Below are positions 17,139 to 25,698 of a stretch of 64,000 nucleotides of DNA, piece by piece. The DNA is from Sinorhizobium fredii USDA 257 (lineage in GTDB: Bacteria > Pseudomonadota > Alphaproteobacteria > Rhizobiales > Rhizobiaceae). The position numbers were made by a program, and so were the translations under genes. Every line of letters begins with the position of its first letter. Within the stretch, counting starts at the first letter, position 1. The stretch spans positions 5,022,001 through 5,086,000 of the forward strand of contig NC_018000.1 of the NCBI RefSeq assembly GCF_000265205.3, written 5' to 3'. The notes below the pieces were generated by a model that was not told where the DNA came from, searched no databases, and was given only the letters and a program-made list of their open reading frames with translations.

Positions 17139-18290
17139 TTAGAATGATACCGACATATTCGGAAAGTACACTGATATGGGTGTATCCACTACGTGGTCCG
17201 GTTCCAGCGCACGGCGCACTTGGTTTGCTACTTCTGACCGATAGGAATCTATGCGAGGAGCGAAAGCATATATGTCCGAGGTATCAACATGTATGGTGCG
17301 CATTTGGTTGACATCGAACGGGACCTTTTCGGTGGCCCTGACTACCTGAACTATCGGCAATTTAACCGCGTGCCGTAGCGCAAGCTCGTAAAAGACGTTG
17401 GGATTGTGAAACGATAGGTCAGCGATTACCAAACGTGAGCGCATTATGTACTCGATGATTTGCCGTGTGATGACGCCCGGTTTATCGATCGCGTCTGCTC
17501 GAATGACCTTCAGTTGGAACGGCTCAAGCGCCGGCTCAATGATCGTACCGAGAAATAAATCAGAATGCTTCCTGGGCTCGCTGCCGTCCTCACCAATCGG
17601 TGCGATGTAAAAGCAGGTGCTTTCGAACTGAGCATGGTCGGATGTTACAACGCTCCTCGACGTCACCGGCATCGCACGAGCAGTAGACATCGACGTACCG
17701 GCAGGAAGTCCATCAAGCATCATGTCAAGCGATACAATTCGCTCGGCACCAGACAAGGTTCGAAGCAATCCTACAAAGCGAAGATTTACGACGAAGGTAT
17801 CTACAGCCTCTGCGGCATGAGAAGCGTCGATCCCAATGTCTTTCGCGGCGTCCATAAGAACGGCGTGCGCGGGTAGTTTATTGCCGACAAACTTCTCATA
17901 CAACTTTTGGAAAGGTTCAATTGCAGTGATCGCCAGATGCGCTTTCGCGCGGGCTCGCTCTCGCTCAGGCACCTGATCGTCAATGGCCTTTAAACCGTCA
18001 GCGGTCAACTCAATGCTTTCTGCCTGCATTCCACCCTTAGTGAGCCCATATTTGCCGGAGTTAATAATCAACTGCCGGGAGCCGCCGCTCTCCGGGGATT
18101 TGCCCAATTGGTCGAAAAGCGTGAGGCGTTTGACGGACTGCCCACTGCCAATCCTGAAAACAGCCTTGGCAAACTCAAGCGGTTCTTCGAATGTGGACGC
18201 GGGGAAGGAACGCTGCGACCTGCGTCGCTTCAGTTCAGCCTCTGTCTTGGATTGCTGCTCATTGGCACCCTCCTTATTCTTCCCAGCCAT
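17139..18290 (-). CDS. protein with C-terminal nucleoside-deoxyribosyltransferase-like (TIR-like) domain
   Basis: A 383-residue protein started at the ATG 18290, which has GGAGA seven bases upstream; the frame is open to a TTG at 18314. Residues about 225-365 carry FYIAPIGEDGSE, then RLVIADLSFHNPNVFYELAL (with D291 and E302), the pattern of Ndt-like domains whose Glu attacks N-glycosidic bonds. The N-terminal half (about 30-190) is predicted helical with winged-helix character. Located directly upstream of the DUF4062 gene on the same strand and with the same low GC. Ndt/TIR-like domains in bacteria often act as NAD- or nucleotide-cleaving effectors or as sensors; which applies here is inference. 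Confidence 0.65.
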   Translation of the reverse strand: MAGKNKEGANEQQSKTEAELKRRRSQRSFPASTFEEPLEFAKAVFRIGSGQSVKRLTLFDQLGKSPESGGSRQLIINSGKYGLTKGGMQAESIELTADGLKAIDDQVPERERARAKAHLAITAIEPFQKLYEKFVGNKLPAHAVLMDAAKDIGIDASHAAEAVDTFVVNLRFVGLLRTLSGAERIVSLDMMLDGLPAGTSMSTARAMPVTSRSVVTSDHAQFESTCFYIAPIGEDGSEPRKHSDLFLGTIIEPALEPFQLKVIRADAIDKPGVITRQIIEYIMRSRLVIADLSFHNPNVFYELALRHAVKLPIVQVVRATEKVPFDVNQMRTIHVDTSDIYAFAPRIDSYRSEVANQVRRALEPDHVVDTPISVYFPNMSVSF

Positions 18291-18399
18291 ATCGTTCTCC
18301 ATCGAAGCCCACAAAGTATTGAATGACTATCAAAAATTTTGCTGCACAACTATAGAGATATGTGCAATTTCCCACAGGGGGTGTACACCTCCCGCACCC

Positions 18400-18665
18400 G
18401 CTGATCCGCTTAAGCGCCCGCACAACATGGCCCCACCTCTCGACGTTCGTACGCCGCGAGCGTTCAAATCCCGCGCAATAGCAGCCAATAGTACCGCGGC
18501 CCACGAAGTTCTGGATCTCTACCTGAATGCGCAGGCAAATGCGTCCGCTTGCTCGACACCCCGGCCATTAATTCCCCACGAGGCACCACGTGCGCGTTTG
18601 GCAGCGATTGCCACCTTGGTGCGTTCGCTGATCATCTCGCGTGATTTTTCGCGACAGCAGCCATG
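18400..18665 (-). pseudogene. serine recombinase (resolvase/invertase family) C-terminal remnant
   Basis: On the minus strand, a frame starting directly after a stop at 18665 reads REMISERTKVAIAAKRARG, then ADAFA, an in-frame TAG at about 18530, and continues in the same frame with IARDLNARGVRTSRGG. These are the helix E/linker and C-terminal DNA-binding region of resolvase-type serine recombinases. The catalytic N-terminal domain is absent and the frame carries a stop, so it is dead. The 5' break coincides with the beginning of the chromosomal gene fragment on the plus strand, marking the island edge. Confidence 0.65.
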
Positions 18666-18900
18666 TCAATTCTTAGACATCGGCGCGGCTTGGACGGGCT
18701 TGCGTCACGCCAGCATCATCAAGACCGGTGAGGGGCACTACTGCATAGTTGCGGAATGGGAGAGCATGGAGGCGCTGGCCGCCGCTCGATCTCAGATGAT
18801 TGCCACGCTCGACAGCTTCCGCGACTCCCTGGAGGATCTGGGTGGTGGCTTCGGCGTTACCGACCCGGCATCAGGGCCGGTTGTCTTTTCGATAAAATAG
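18663..18900 (+). pseudogene. 3' fragment of a monooxygenase-like (ABM-type) chromosomal gene
   Basis: The frame ending at 18900 reads QFLDIGAAWTGLRHAS then GEGHYCIVAEWESMEALAAA and ends GPVVFSIK, which resembles the C-terminal part of small antibiotic-biosynthesis-monooxygenase-like dimeric alpha/beta-barrel proteins. Upstream of 18663 the same frame runs antisense into the recombinase remnant, so the N-terminal part of the gene has been lost. The likely cause is island insertion or deletion; the missing 5' part might lie beyond the left edge of the window. Confidence 0.5.
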
Positions 18901-18969
18901 CGGCCGGAGGGCTCGGAAGCGATCCGCGCAATTCGGGCGCGAGTCCGAAGCAATTGTGATCGGAAGGTC

Positions 18970-19713
18970 TCAGCTCTTGAGTAAGACGTGCGCCGGCACC
19001 GGATGCTCGATGCCCTTGAGCCTGAACGCGCGCGTTTGTGTGCCGGCCATCCGTTCCGGCGCCTGCGCCGCAGCTTCGGCCGAGACCAATATCTCGCCTG
19101 CAGCGGCTTGGGATTCAAGCCTTGCGGCCAGATTGACCGCACTGCCAATTGCCGTGAAGTCGCTGCGGAAGGTTGAGAACTCGCCAATCTCGACCTGACC
19201 GGTATGAACCCCGACGCCGACGCCGAGCGCCTCGACCGAAGCTTCATCGATGCGCAAGTCCAGGCTCTTGAGAGCCGACGTGCAAGCTCGCTGGATATCG
19301 AGTGCTGCCGCGACGGCAGCGTCAGCATGATGCTTGATCTTGATCGGAAAGTTGAAGATCGCCATCAGGCCGTCGCCCATCTGCTTGTTGACGATTCCGT
19401 CGTGAGCCCAGACCGCCTGAGCACATCGATCCTGGAAGACGCTGACGATTTCACTCAAAGTTACCGGGTCCATCCGCTCCGAGAGGTTAGTGAAACCGCG
19501 GATGTCGGCGAACAGGATGGTGGCGGTGGCAGAGATATGGCGCTGCTTCTTGACGTATCGAAAGGAACGCTCGCAGATCGTGCAGATATTCGGGTTCATC
19601 TTGCTCCGGGTGATGCCGAATGCACGAAACGGAAGCGCCAGCGGACCTCGGATCGGGATTGGCATGTGCATCTGATCCCAGCAGCCACGGCAGATGCGAG
19701 CGGTCGATTCCAT
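18970..19713 (-). CDS. class III adenylate/guanylate cyclase
   Basis: A 247-residue cytosolic protein. The N-terminal 55 residues contain two Cys pairs (CRGC, CTIC) spaced like a small zinc-binding module; residues 65-247 are a class III nucleotidyl cyclase catalytic domain with metal-binding aspartates in FADIRGFTNL and KQMGDGLMAIF and the later VGVHTGQVEIG motif. It would make cAMP or cGMP from the nucleoside triphosphate. Rhizobia carry many such cyclases. Stand-alone gene just inside the core side of the island junction. Confidence 0.88.
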   Translation of the reverse strand: MESTARICRGCWDQMHMPIPIRGPLALPFRAFGITRSKMNPNICTICERSFRYVKKQRHISATATILFADIRGFTNLSERMDPVTLSEIVSVFQDRCAQAVWAHDGIVNKQMGDGLMAIFNFPIKIKHHADAAVAAALDIQRACTSALKSLDLRIDEASVEALGVGVGVHTGQVEIGEFSTFRSDFTAIGSAVNLAARLESQAAAGEILVSAEAAAQAPERMAGTQTRAFRLKGIEHPVPAHVLLKS

Positions 19714-19794
19714 CTGAACGGTCCTCCCGGTTTGTTCGGCCTATCGGCTAGCGTTGGTGTGACGGCGTCTGCTTCGTTCGTGCGATCCGCACAT

Positions 19795-20172
19795 CTAGGA
19801 TGCTGAGTTCCCACCCCGATTCTTCTCCAGCCACGCCTTCAGTGCAATCGCATTGTTGTGGCTCTCATCCCGCGCCGCATAAAGCAGCGTCACCGGGCCT
19901 CCTCTGAGCTGTTCGCGCAGTTCTTCCAGCGACGCCTGTGCCGCCTCGCCTTCAAGCTCCTCGGCATAGGCGTCGCAAAACGCATCCCAATCCTCCGGCT
20001 TGCCATGAAACCGCTTGCGCAGCGCGTCGCTCGGGGCGATGGTCTTCAGCCAGAGGTCGATCCGCGCCTTGTCCTTGGCCATGCCGCGCGGCCATAGGCG
20101 GTCGACGAGAATGCGAGTGCCGTCCGACGCTTCCGGCGCCTCGTAGACGCGCTTCAACTTCAGTGATGCCAT
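19795..20172 (-). CDS. DUF488 family protein
   Basis: A 125-residue protein with the DUF488 hallmarks RVYEAPEASDGTRILVDRLW, PRGM, a conserved SDALRKRFHGKPEDWDAF stretch and a C-terminal VTLLYAARDESHNNA block. The family has no established function. Gene is monocistronic, 69 bases downstream of the EF-hand gene. Confidence 0.88.
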   Translation of the reverse strand: MASLKLKRVYEAPEASDGTRILVDRLWPRGMAKDKARIDLWLKTIAPSDALRKRFHGKPEDWDAFCDAYAEELEGEAAQASLEELREQLRGGPVTLLYAARDESHNNAIALKAWLEKNRGGNSAS

Positions 20173-20241
20173 CCGATCCCCGCAAGCATTCCGGGCGGGC
20201 CATCACCACCCCCGGAACAGGACAAACTTAGCGGACCTCCA

Positions 20242-20640
20242 CTAGTTGTGGAAGTACGTCTGAATTTCTTCGGGCGTGACCTTGCCGTCGCGGTTGACGT
20301 CCACCTTGTCGAAGATCCGCTTGTGGATGGTGCTGATCTCCTCGAAGGAAAGCGCGCCGTCATTGTCCGCATCGGTGATGGCGAACATGATCTTCATCAT
20401 CTGCCGGTGCATCCCTCCGCGCATCCGCATCCGCTCGCGCATGCGATCCCCGCGTCGGCCATCGCGCATTCCGTCGCCGCGGTCCATATCCGGCCGATCC
20501 GCTTGCGCGTCCTGGTCCTGGTCGGGCGTTTGCCCGGCCGGCGGAACCGGTGCGGGCGTCTGCGCGGCAGCGAAGCTCGCTGGGCTGACGATCATCAGCG
20601 CGGCAAGGGCGGCCACTATTGGCAATCGCATCGATGACAT
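20242..20640 (-). CDS. exported EF-hand calcium-binding protein
   Basis: A 132-residue protein with a cleavable signal peptide (about residues 1-26, MSSMRLPIVAALAALMIV), a Pro/Gln/Asp-rich linker, an Arg/Met-rich stretch (residues 55-85) and two EF-hand loops: DADNDGALSFEE (about 93-104) and DVNRDGKVTPEE (about 117-128). Both loops keep the Asp/Asn and final Glu ligands, so calcium binding is expected in the periplasm. AAGGAGGA precedes the ATG. Similar small EF-hand proteins are common in rhizobia; the partner is unknown. Confidence 0.85.
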   Translation of the reverse strand: MSSMRLPIVAALAALMIVSPASFAAAQTPAPVPPAGQTPDQDQDAQADRPDMDRGDGMRDGRRGDRMRERMRMRGGMHRQMMKIMFAITDADNDGALSFEEISTIHKRIFDKVDVNRDGKVTPEEIQTYFHN

Positions 20641-20674
20641 GGCATTCCTCCTTTTCGATGCAGGCCTGACGGAC

Positions 20675-22117
20675 TTACGGTACGGTTTCGCACCCGGTGG
20701 CGGCGTCGCCCGTGTCGCTCACCGCCCGCCAGGCGGCGACAATGGCATCCGCCGCCATTTCTCCGGCGCTGTCGTCGGTCAGCCACGAGATGACCGACAC
20801 ACGCATTACCTTTCGCCCACGCCAGTTCGCGCCGCCGGCGAAGCAGACGCCGTCGGCCTGCAGCCTCTCGACAGTCCGTTGCGTCAGCCGGTCGGCCTCC
20901 TCGTCCGCTCGGCCCGCGCCGAAGCGGACCATGAACTGGTTGAGCACGACCTCGTTCAGAATGGCGATCCCCTCTTCGCCGCGCAGACGATCGGCCATTT
21001 GACGGGCGATCCGGCAATGACGCTCGATCATCGCCGCAATGCCCTTTCGGCCGAGATGCTTGATCATCGCCCAGGTGGCGAAGCCACGGGCGCGGCGCGA
21101 AAGCTCCGGCACGAAATGGCTGGGGTCCCGCTCGCCCTCGTGGCTCGGCGGCAGATAGCTCGCCGCGATCGTCATCGCACGGCGATGGGCGTCCGCGTCA
21201 TGGATGATGGCATAGCCGCAATCATAGGGCGTCTGCAGCCATTTGTGGCCGTCGGTCGCCCAGGAATCGGCTTCATCAACGCCCTCGGCCAGCCGCTTCC
21301 GGGCACTGGCGCGGGCCCAGAGCCCGAAGGCGCCATCGACATGGACCCAGGCGCCGATGCGCCTGGCGATCGGCATGAGTGCGGCGAAATCGTCGAAGGC
21401 GCCGGTGTTGATCTGCCCGGCCTGCAGGATGACTATCGACGGGCCGGAGACCCTGGCCGCCGCCTCGCCGAAGTCCGATGTGCTGATGCAGCCCATCTCG
21501 TCGGTCTTCAGGCGAGTGACGCGGTCGTGTCCGAAGCCCAGAAACTGCAGTGCCGAGAAGACCGTCGCGTGCGCGTCGTCGCCGATCAGCACGGTGACCG
21601 GCGGCGCGCCGAAAAGACCTTGCGCTTCGGCGTCCCAGCCGACGCGCCTCAGGACCTCGCCGCGCGCCGCGGCAAGGCAGACGAAGTTCGCCACTGTCGC
21701 GCCGGTCGCGAGGCCGACGGAACTTTCCCGCGGCAGGTCGAGAAGGTCGAGCAACCAGCCGGCGGCGACGGCTTCGCTTGCCGCCGCAGCCGGTGCGGCA
21801 TGATGGTTGCCGGCGTTCTGGCCCCAGGCGCTGGTCATCCAGTCTGCCGCCACCCCGACCGGATGCGAGCCGCCGATCACCCAGCCGAAAAACCGCGATC
21901 CCGTCATGGCGTGAAGGCCGGGCTCCGCTTTGGCGGCAAGCGCATCGATCACCTCGGGGCCGGACGCCCCCTCCTCCGGAACCGGCTCGCGGAACGCCTC
22001 CAGCGAGCCGAGATAGGAGACCTGCGGCCTTTGCTGACGATCAGAAATAGTGTCGCGGAACCGCACGGCATGCTCTGCCGCGCGGCGAAAAAGATCACCG
22101 ACCGATCCGTCATCCAT
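20675..22117 (-). CDS. PLP-dependent amino-acid decarboxylase (group II)
   Basis: A 480-residue fold-type I PLP enzyme of the glutamate/aromatic-amino-acid decarboxylase group. The PLP lysine lies in the motif ATDGHKWL, the cofactor aspartate in VHVDGAFG and a substrate-side motif in GSRFFGWVIGG. The start ATG at 22117 has GGAGGAG nine bases upstream; a TTG at 22135 is the alternative. The amino acid used (aromatic, Asp or Glu) cannot be told from sequence by eye. It lies 74 bases downstream of the flavoprotein gene on the same strand and may be co-transcribed with it. Confidence 0.85.
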   Translation of the reverse strand: MDDGSVGDLFRRAAEHAVRFRDTISDRQQRPQVSYLGSLEAFREPVPEEGASGPEVIDALAAKAEPGLHAMTGSRFFGWVIGGSHPVGVAADWMTSAWGQNAGNHHAAPAAAASEAVAAGWLLDLLDLPRESSVGLATGATVANFVCLAAARGEVLRRVGWDAEAQGLFGAPPVTVLIGDDAHATVFSALQFLGFGHDRVTRLKTDEMGCISTSDFGEAAARVSGPSIVILQAGQINTGAFDDFAALMPIARRIGAWVHVDGAFGLWARASARKRLAEGVDEADSWATDGHKWLQTPYDCGYAIIHDADAHRRAMTIAASYLPPSHEGERDPSHFVPELSRRARGFATWAMIKHLGRKGIAAMIERHCRIARQMADRLRGEEGIAILNEVVLNQFMVRFGAGRADEEADRLTQRTVERLQADGVCFAGGANWRGRKVMRVSVISWLTDDSAGEMAADAIVAAWRAVSDTGDAATGCETVP

Positions 22118-22191
22118 GCGGCGGCTCTCCTCCAACTGTGGGTCACGCGCCGCGCCTGACCCATGCGCCCGTCAATGAACTCCGGTCCCGT

Positions 22192-23631
22192 TCACGCCGC
22201 GCCGCGCAGCCCGGTCGGACGGACGTTCTGGTTCATCCGGAACAGGTTCTGAGGATCGTAGCGGTCCTTGACCTCGACCAGACGCCGGTAGTTGCCGCCA
22301 TAGGCCGCCTCGACCCGGTCGACTTCGTCCTCGGGCATGAAGTTGATGTAAGCAGTGCCGGCGGCATGCGGCTTGGCTGCCTCGAAGAGCCGCCGCGCCC
22401 ATTCGGTGCAGGCCCGGTCCATTTGCGGTTCTTGCCAGCGGGCGTGAACATTCATGATGAAATGTGAATTGCGCTGCGGGAAGGCGGTCTCCTCCACTGC
22501 GACACGGCCGGCGGCCCCGCCGACATGGGCGATGAAGATCTCGCATTCCGGCCCCGGCAATTGCCGGACGGCATCGAGCAGGATGCCGATCGTCTGATCG
22601 GAAAGCTCCATGAAATCATGGCTCTTCCAGTAGTTGCGGGCGCCGGGCGCGAGCAGCGGATCGAAGGCCTGCTGCCAGGCGACAAAGGGAACGGGGCCGA
22701 CGACATCGGCGATCGGCTCACCGATGGAACGCAGGTCCGCGGTTGGCTTCTCGCCTGCTTCGGGGTCGCCGCAATAGCACATGGCCAGCAGCAGAACCTC
22801 CCTGCCGTGCCACTCGGCAGGAAGGAAGGGCAAGGGCGGCGCCTGCCGCATCACGGCCCAGCAGGTGAGTTCGTCCGGTGCGGTCTCAAGCGCCTGCCGG
22901 TATTGCTTGAGCACACTTTCCGCTTCGGCGAAGGGATGCACGACCAGCCCCGCGACAACGTCCGGGCCAAGTTCATTGAGCGCGAATTCGAAGGCCGTGA
23001 CGACTCCGAAATTGCCGCCACCGCCGCGGAGCGCCCAGAAGAGGTCGCGGTGTTCCGTCGGGCTGGCACGCACCAGCTCGCCGCTCGCCGTCACCACATC
23101 GGCCGAAAGCAGGCTGTCGATCGTCAGACCGAATTTGCGCGCGGTCCAGCCGAAGCCGCCGCCGAGCGTCAGGCCGGCGATGCCGGTTGTCGAGTTGATG
23201 CCGGTCGGCAGCACCAGGCGGAAAGCCTGGGTTTCCTTGTCGACGTCGGCCAGCGTCGCGCCGGGCTCGACCCAGGCCCGTTTCGTCGTCTGGTCGACGC
23301 GCACCGATCTCATCGGCGAGAGATCGATCATCAGGCCGCCGTCACAGACGGCATTGCCGGCGATGTTGTGACCGCCGCCACGCACGGAAACCAGCAACTG
23401 GTTCTCCGCCGCGAAGCGAACCGCATTGATGACGTCGGAGGCGCCGGCGGCGCTGACGATCAGACCGGGCCGGCGGTCGATCGTCGCGTTCCAGATGGTG
23501 CGCGCCTCGTCATAGGCCGGGTCGCGCGCGTCCAGCACTCGGCCGCGCAACCTCCCCGCGAGAGCCTCGATGGCCGCGGCGCTGATCGTTGTCTTTCCTG
23601 CTTGCAGATCGGTGAGGCTCATATCGTTCAT
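22192..23631 (-). CDS. FAD-linked oxidase, berberine-bridge-enzyme family
   Basis: A 479-residue flavoprotein with an N-terminal PCMH-type FAD-binding domain (motifs VRGGGHNIAGNAVCDGG and TLGGGFGW) and a C-terminal BBE motif AYGGNYRRLVEVKDRYDPQN. The His of GGGH is the usual covalent FAD attachment site. The start ATG at 23631 follows GGGAGGAT by seven bases; an upstream in-frame start at 23700 has no ribosome site. Substrate unknown; enzymes of this group oxidise sugars, alcohols or secondary metabolites. Operon with the decarboxylase is possible. Confidence 0.87.
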   Translation of the reverse strand: MNDMSLTDLQAGKTTISAAAIEALAGRLRGRVLDARDPAYDEARTIWNATIDRRPGLIVSAAGASDVINAVRFAAENQLLVSVRGGGHNIAGNAVCDGGLMIDLSPMRSVRVDQTTKRAWVEPGATLADVDKETQAFRLVLPTGINSTTGIAGLTLGGGFGWTARKFGLTIDSLLSADVVTASGELVRASPTEHRDLFWALRGGGGNFGVVTAFEFALNELGPDVVAGLVVHPFAEAESVLKQYRQALETAPDELTCWAVMRQAPPLPFLPAEWHGREVLLLAMCYCGDPEAGEKPTADLRSIGEPIADVVGPVPFVAWQQAFDPLLAPGARNYWKSHDFMELSDQTIGILLDAVRQLPGPECEIFIAHVGGAAGRVAVEETAFPQRNSHFIMNVHARWQEPQMDRACTEWARRLFEAAKPHAAGTAYINFMPEDEVDRVEAAYGGNYRRLVEVKDRYDPQNLFRMNQNVRPTGLRGAA

Positions 23632-23852
23632 GATTCGATCCTCCCTCGTGAACCATGCCCCAGCGGGCGGCATTCTGCGCCTTTGCCGGGCGGTCGGCAA
23701 GCGACGCCGGCCGCCGCGACCTATACTCCTTTGGGGTTAGCCGGCGGCAGCGCGGCACCGCAATTGTTGCAATCGTCCAGAAAATGCTCCAATGAAACGC
23801 GGGCTCAGCGGAGTGCGAGGCCACGCAAGGAAGCAGCTTTGGAGAGTCAGCT

Positions 23853-24626
23853 TTGGGCATGAAGGTCGTCATTCTCGCCGGCGGATACGGCACCCGCATC
23901 TCCGAGGAAAGCCACCTCCGGCCGAAGCCGATGATCGAGATCGGCGGACGCCCTATCCTCTGGCACATCATGAAGATCTACAGCCACTACGGCTTTTCCG
24001 ATTTCGTGATCTGTCTCGGCTACCGCGGCTACATGATCAAGGAGTATTTCTCCAACTACATCCTGCACTTGTCCGACGTCACCTTCGACATGACGACGGG
24101 CGAGACTATCTACCACTCGAGCAAGGCTGAACCCTGGCGGGTGACCCTCGTGGACACAGGGCCGGAGTCCATGACCGGTGGACGCCTGAAGCGCGTCGGC
24201 AGCTATCTCGGCGACACCTTCTGCCTCACCTATGGTGACGGGGTGGCCGACATCGACATCCGCGCGCTCACCGATTTCCATCTCCATCACGGCCGCGAGG
24301 CGACCGTCACCAGCGTCGTGCCGCCGGGACGCTACGGGGCGCTGGCGATCGAGTCCGGCCAGGTCAAAAGCTTCACCGAAAAACCGGCCGGCGACAACGG
24401 CCGCATCAATGGCGGCTTCTTCGTGCTGAACCGTTCCGTGCTCGACCGCATCGGCGGCGACCACGTCGCCTTCGAAAGCGCGCCGCTGGAAGGACTGGCG
24501 CGCGACGGTGAGCTGATGGCCTTCCCGCATGACGGCTTCTGGCGTCCGATGGATACGCTGCGCGACAAGAACCAGCTCGAGGAACTCTGGCAGCAGAACC
24601 GCGCACCCTGGAAGCTCTGGTCATGA
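23853..24626 (+). CDS. rfbF: glucose-1-phosphate cytidylyltransferase
   Basis: A 257-residue nucleotidyltransferase making CDP-glucose from CTP and glucose 1-phosphate. The signature VVILAGGYGTRISEE at residues 5-19 and the characteristic RPKPMIEIGGRPILWHIMK block identify RfbF; GDGVADID holds the metal-binding aspartates. Start ATG 23853 (a second in-frame ATG at 23859). First gene of a three-gene nucleotide-sugar operon; its last four bases overlap the next ATG (ATGA). Confidence 0.93.
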   Translation: MGMKVVILAGGYGTRISEESHLRPKPMIEIGGRPILWHIMKIYSHYGFSDFVICLGYRGYMIKEYFSNYILHLSDVTFDMTTGETIYHSSKAEPWRVTLVDTGPESMTGGRLKRVGSYLGDTFCLTYGDGVADIDIRALTDFHLHHGREATVTSVVPPGRYGALAIESGQVKSFTEKPAGDNGRINGGFFVLNRSVLDRIGGDHVAFESAPLEGLARDGELMAFPHDGFWRPMDTLRDKNQLEELWQQNRAPWKLWS

Positions 24627-25693
24627 GCCGCCTGCCCGATCCGGATTTCTGGGCGGGGAAGCGCGTCCTTCTGACCGGCCATACCGGCTTCAAGGGCAGC
24701 TGGGCGGGCCTCTGGCTCGAGAAGATGGGCGCTGAGGTCACCGGCTATGCCCTGCCCCCCGCATCCGACCCATCGCTTCATGCGCTTCTGCATGCGGGCG
24801 GCCTGCCGGACGGGCAGTTCGGCGACATCCGCGACGGCGAGACGCTCGCCGCGATCACGCGCAAGAGCGAGCCGGAGATCATCCTGCACATGGCGGCCCA
24901 GCCGCTGGTGCGCGAGAGCTATGCGACGCCCGCCGAGACTTTCGACGTCAACGTTATGGGCACGATCCGCCTGCTCGAGGCGGCACGCGCCGTGCCTTCG
25001 GTGAAGGCAATTCTCGTCGTGACCACCGACAAGGTCTATCGCAACGACGAGAGCGGACGGCATTTCCAGGAAGGCGACACGCTCGGCGGTCACGATCCCT
25101 ATTCTGGCTCGAAGGCCGCCTGCGAGGTCGCGGTGGCGACCTGGCGCAGCGCCTATTTCAACGAACGTGGCATCCGCGTCGCCACCGCTCGCGGCGGCAA
25201 TGTGATCGGCGGCGGCGACTTTTCCGCCGACCGGCTCGTTCCGGACATCGTCCGGGCCGCCCTTTCCGGCACCAGGCTCAATATCCGCAGCCCGCTTGCG
25301 ACGCGTCCCTGGCAGCACGTGCTCGATTGCCTGAACGGCTATTTGCTCTTTGCCGAAGCGCTCTGCAAGAACGCAGGCGATATCGACGCCCTGAACTTCG
25401 GCCCCTCGCCCGGCGAGCCGCAGATCCCTGTGCGCGATGTGGCAAGTGCCATTCAGGCCGCAATGGGCCTCTCTCGCGAATGGGACGACGTCTCGTCGCT
25501 GAAGCAGCCCCGCGAGATGCAGACGCTCGGCCTCGACCCGGCGCTCGCCGGCGAGAGACTGGCCTGGCGCGCGCGCTTGACGCAAAGCGAGGCGATCGAA
25601 TGGACGGCCCAATGGTACGACGGCTGGCGCCGGGGCAAAGCTCCGCTCGAGCTGACGCTTGACCAGATCGAAGCATTCACGAAAGGCGATTGA
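24623..25693 (+). CDS. rfbG: CDP-glucose 4,6-dehydratase
   Basis: A 356-residue extended short-chain dehydrogenase converting CDP-glucose to CDP-4-keto-6-deoxyglucose. NAD-binding motif is TGHTGFKGSW (residues about 17-26), and the catalytic Tyr-Lys lies in DPYSGSKAACE. It overlaps rfbF by four bases, which with rfbF defines the CDP-deoxyhexose branch. Downstream enzymes decide the final sugar. Confidence 0.93.
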   Translation: MSRLPDPDFWAGKRVLLTGHTGFKGSWAGLWLEKMGAEVTGYALPPASDPSLHALLHAGGLPDGQFGDIRDGETLAAITRKSEPEIILHMAAQPLVRESYATPAETFDVNVMGTIRLLEAARAVPSVKAILVVTTDKVYRNDESGRHFQEGDTLGGHDPYSGSKAACEVAVATWRSAYFNERGIRVATARGGNVIGGGDFSADRLVPDIVRAALSGTRLNIRSPLATRPWQHVLDCLNGYLLFAEALCKNAGDIDALNFGPSPGEPQIPVRDVASAIQAAMGLSREWDDVSSLKQPREMQTLGLDPALAGERLAWRARLTQSEAIEWTAQWYDGWRRGKAPLELTLDQIEAFTKGD

Positions 25694-25698
25694 CCACC

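Noticed and set aside
18440..18490. tRNA-like T-loop (GTTCAAATCCC) suggesting a tRNA attachment site
   Set aside because: The flanking bases do not form the five-pair T-stem, and the sequence falls within the recombinase remnant.
20276..22159. 627-codon plus-strand frame opposite the EF-hand protein and decarboxylase
   Set aside because: Composition-driven antisense frame; the minus-strand genes carry clear motifs and ribosome sites.
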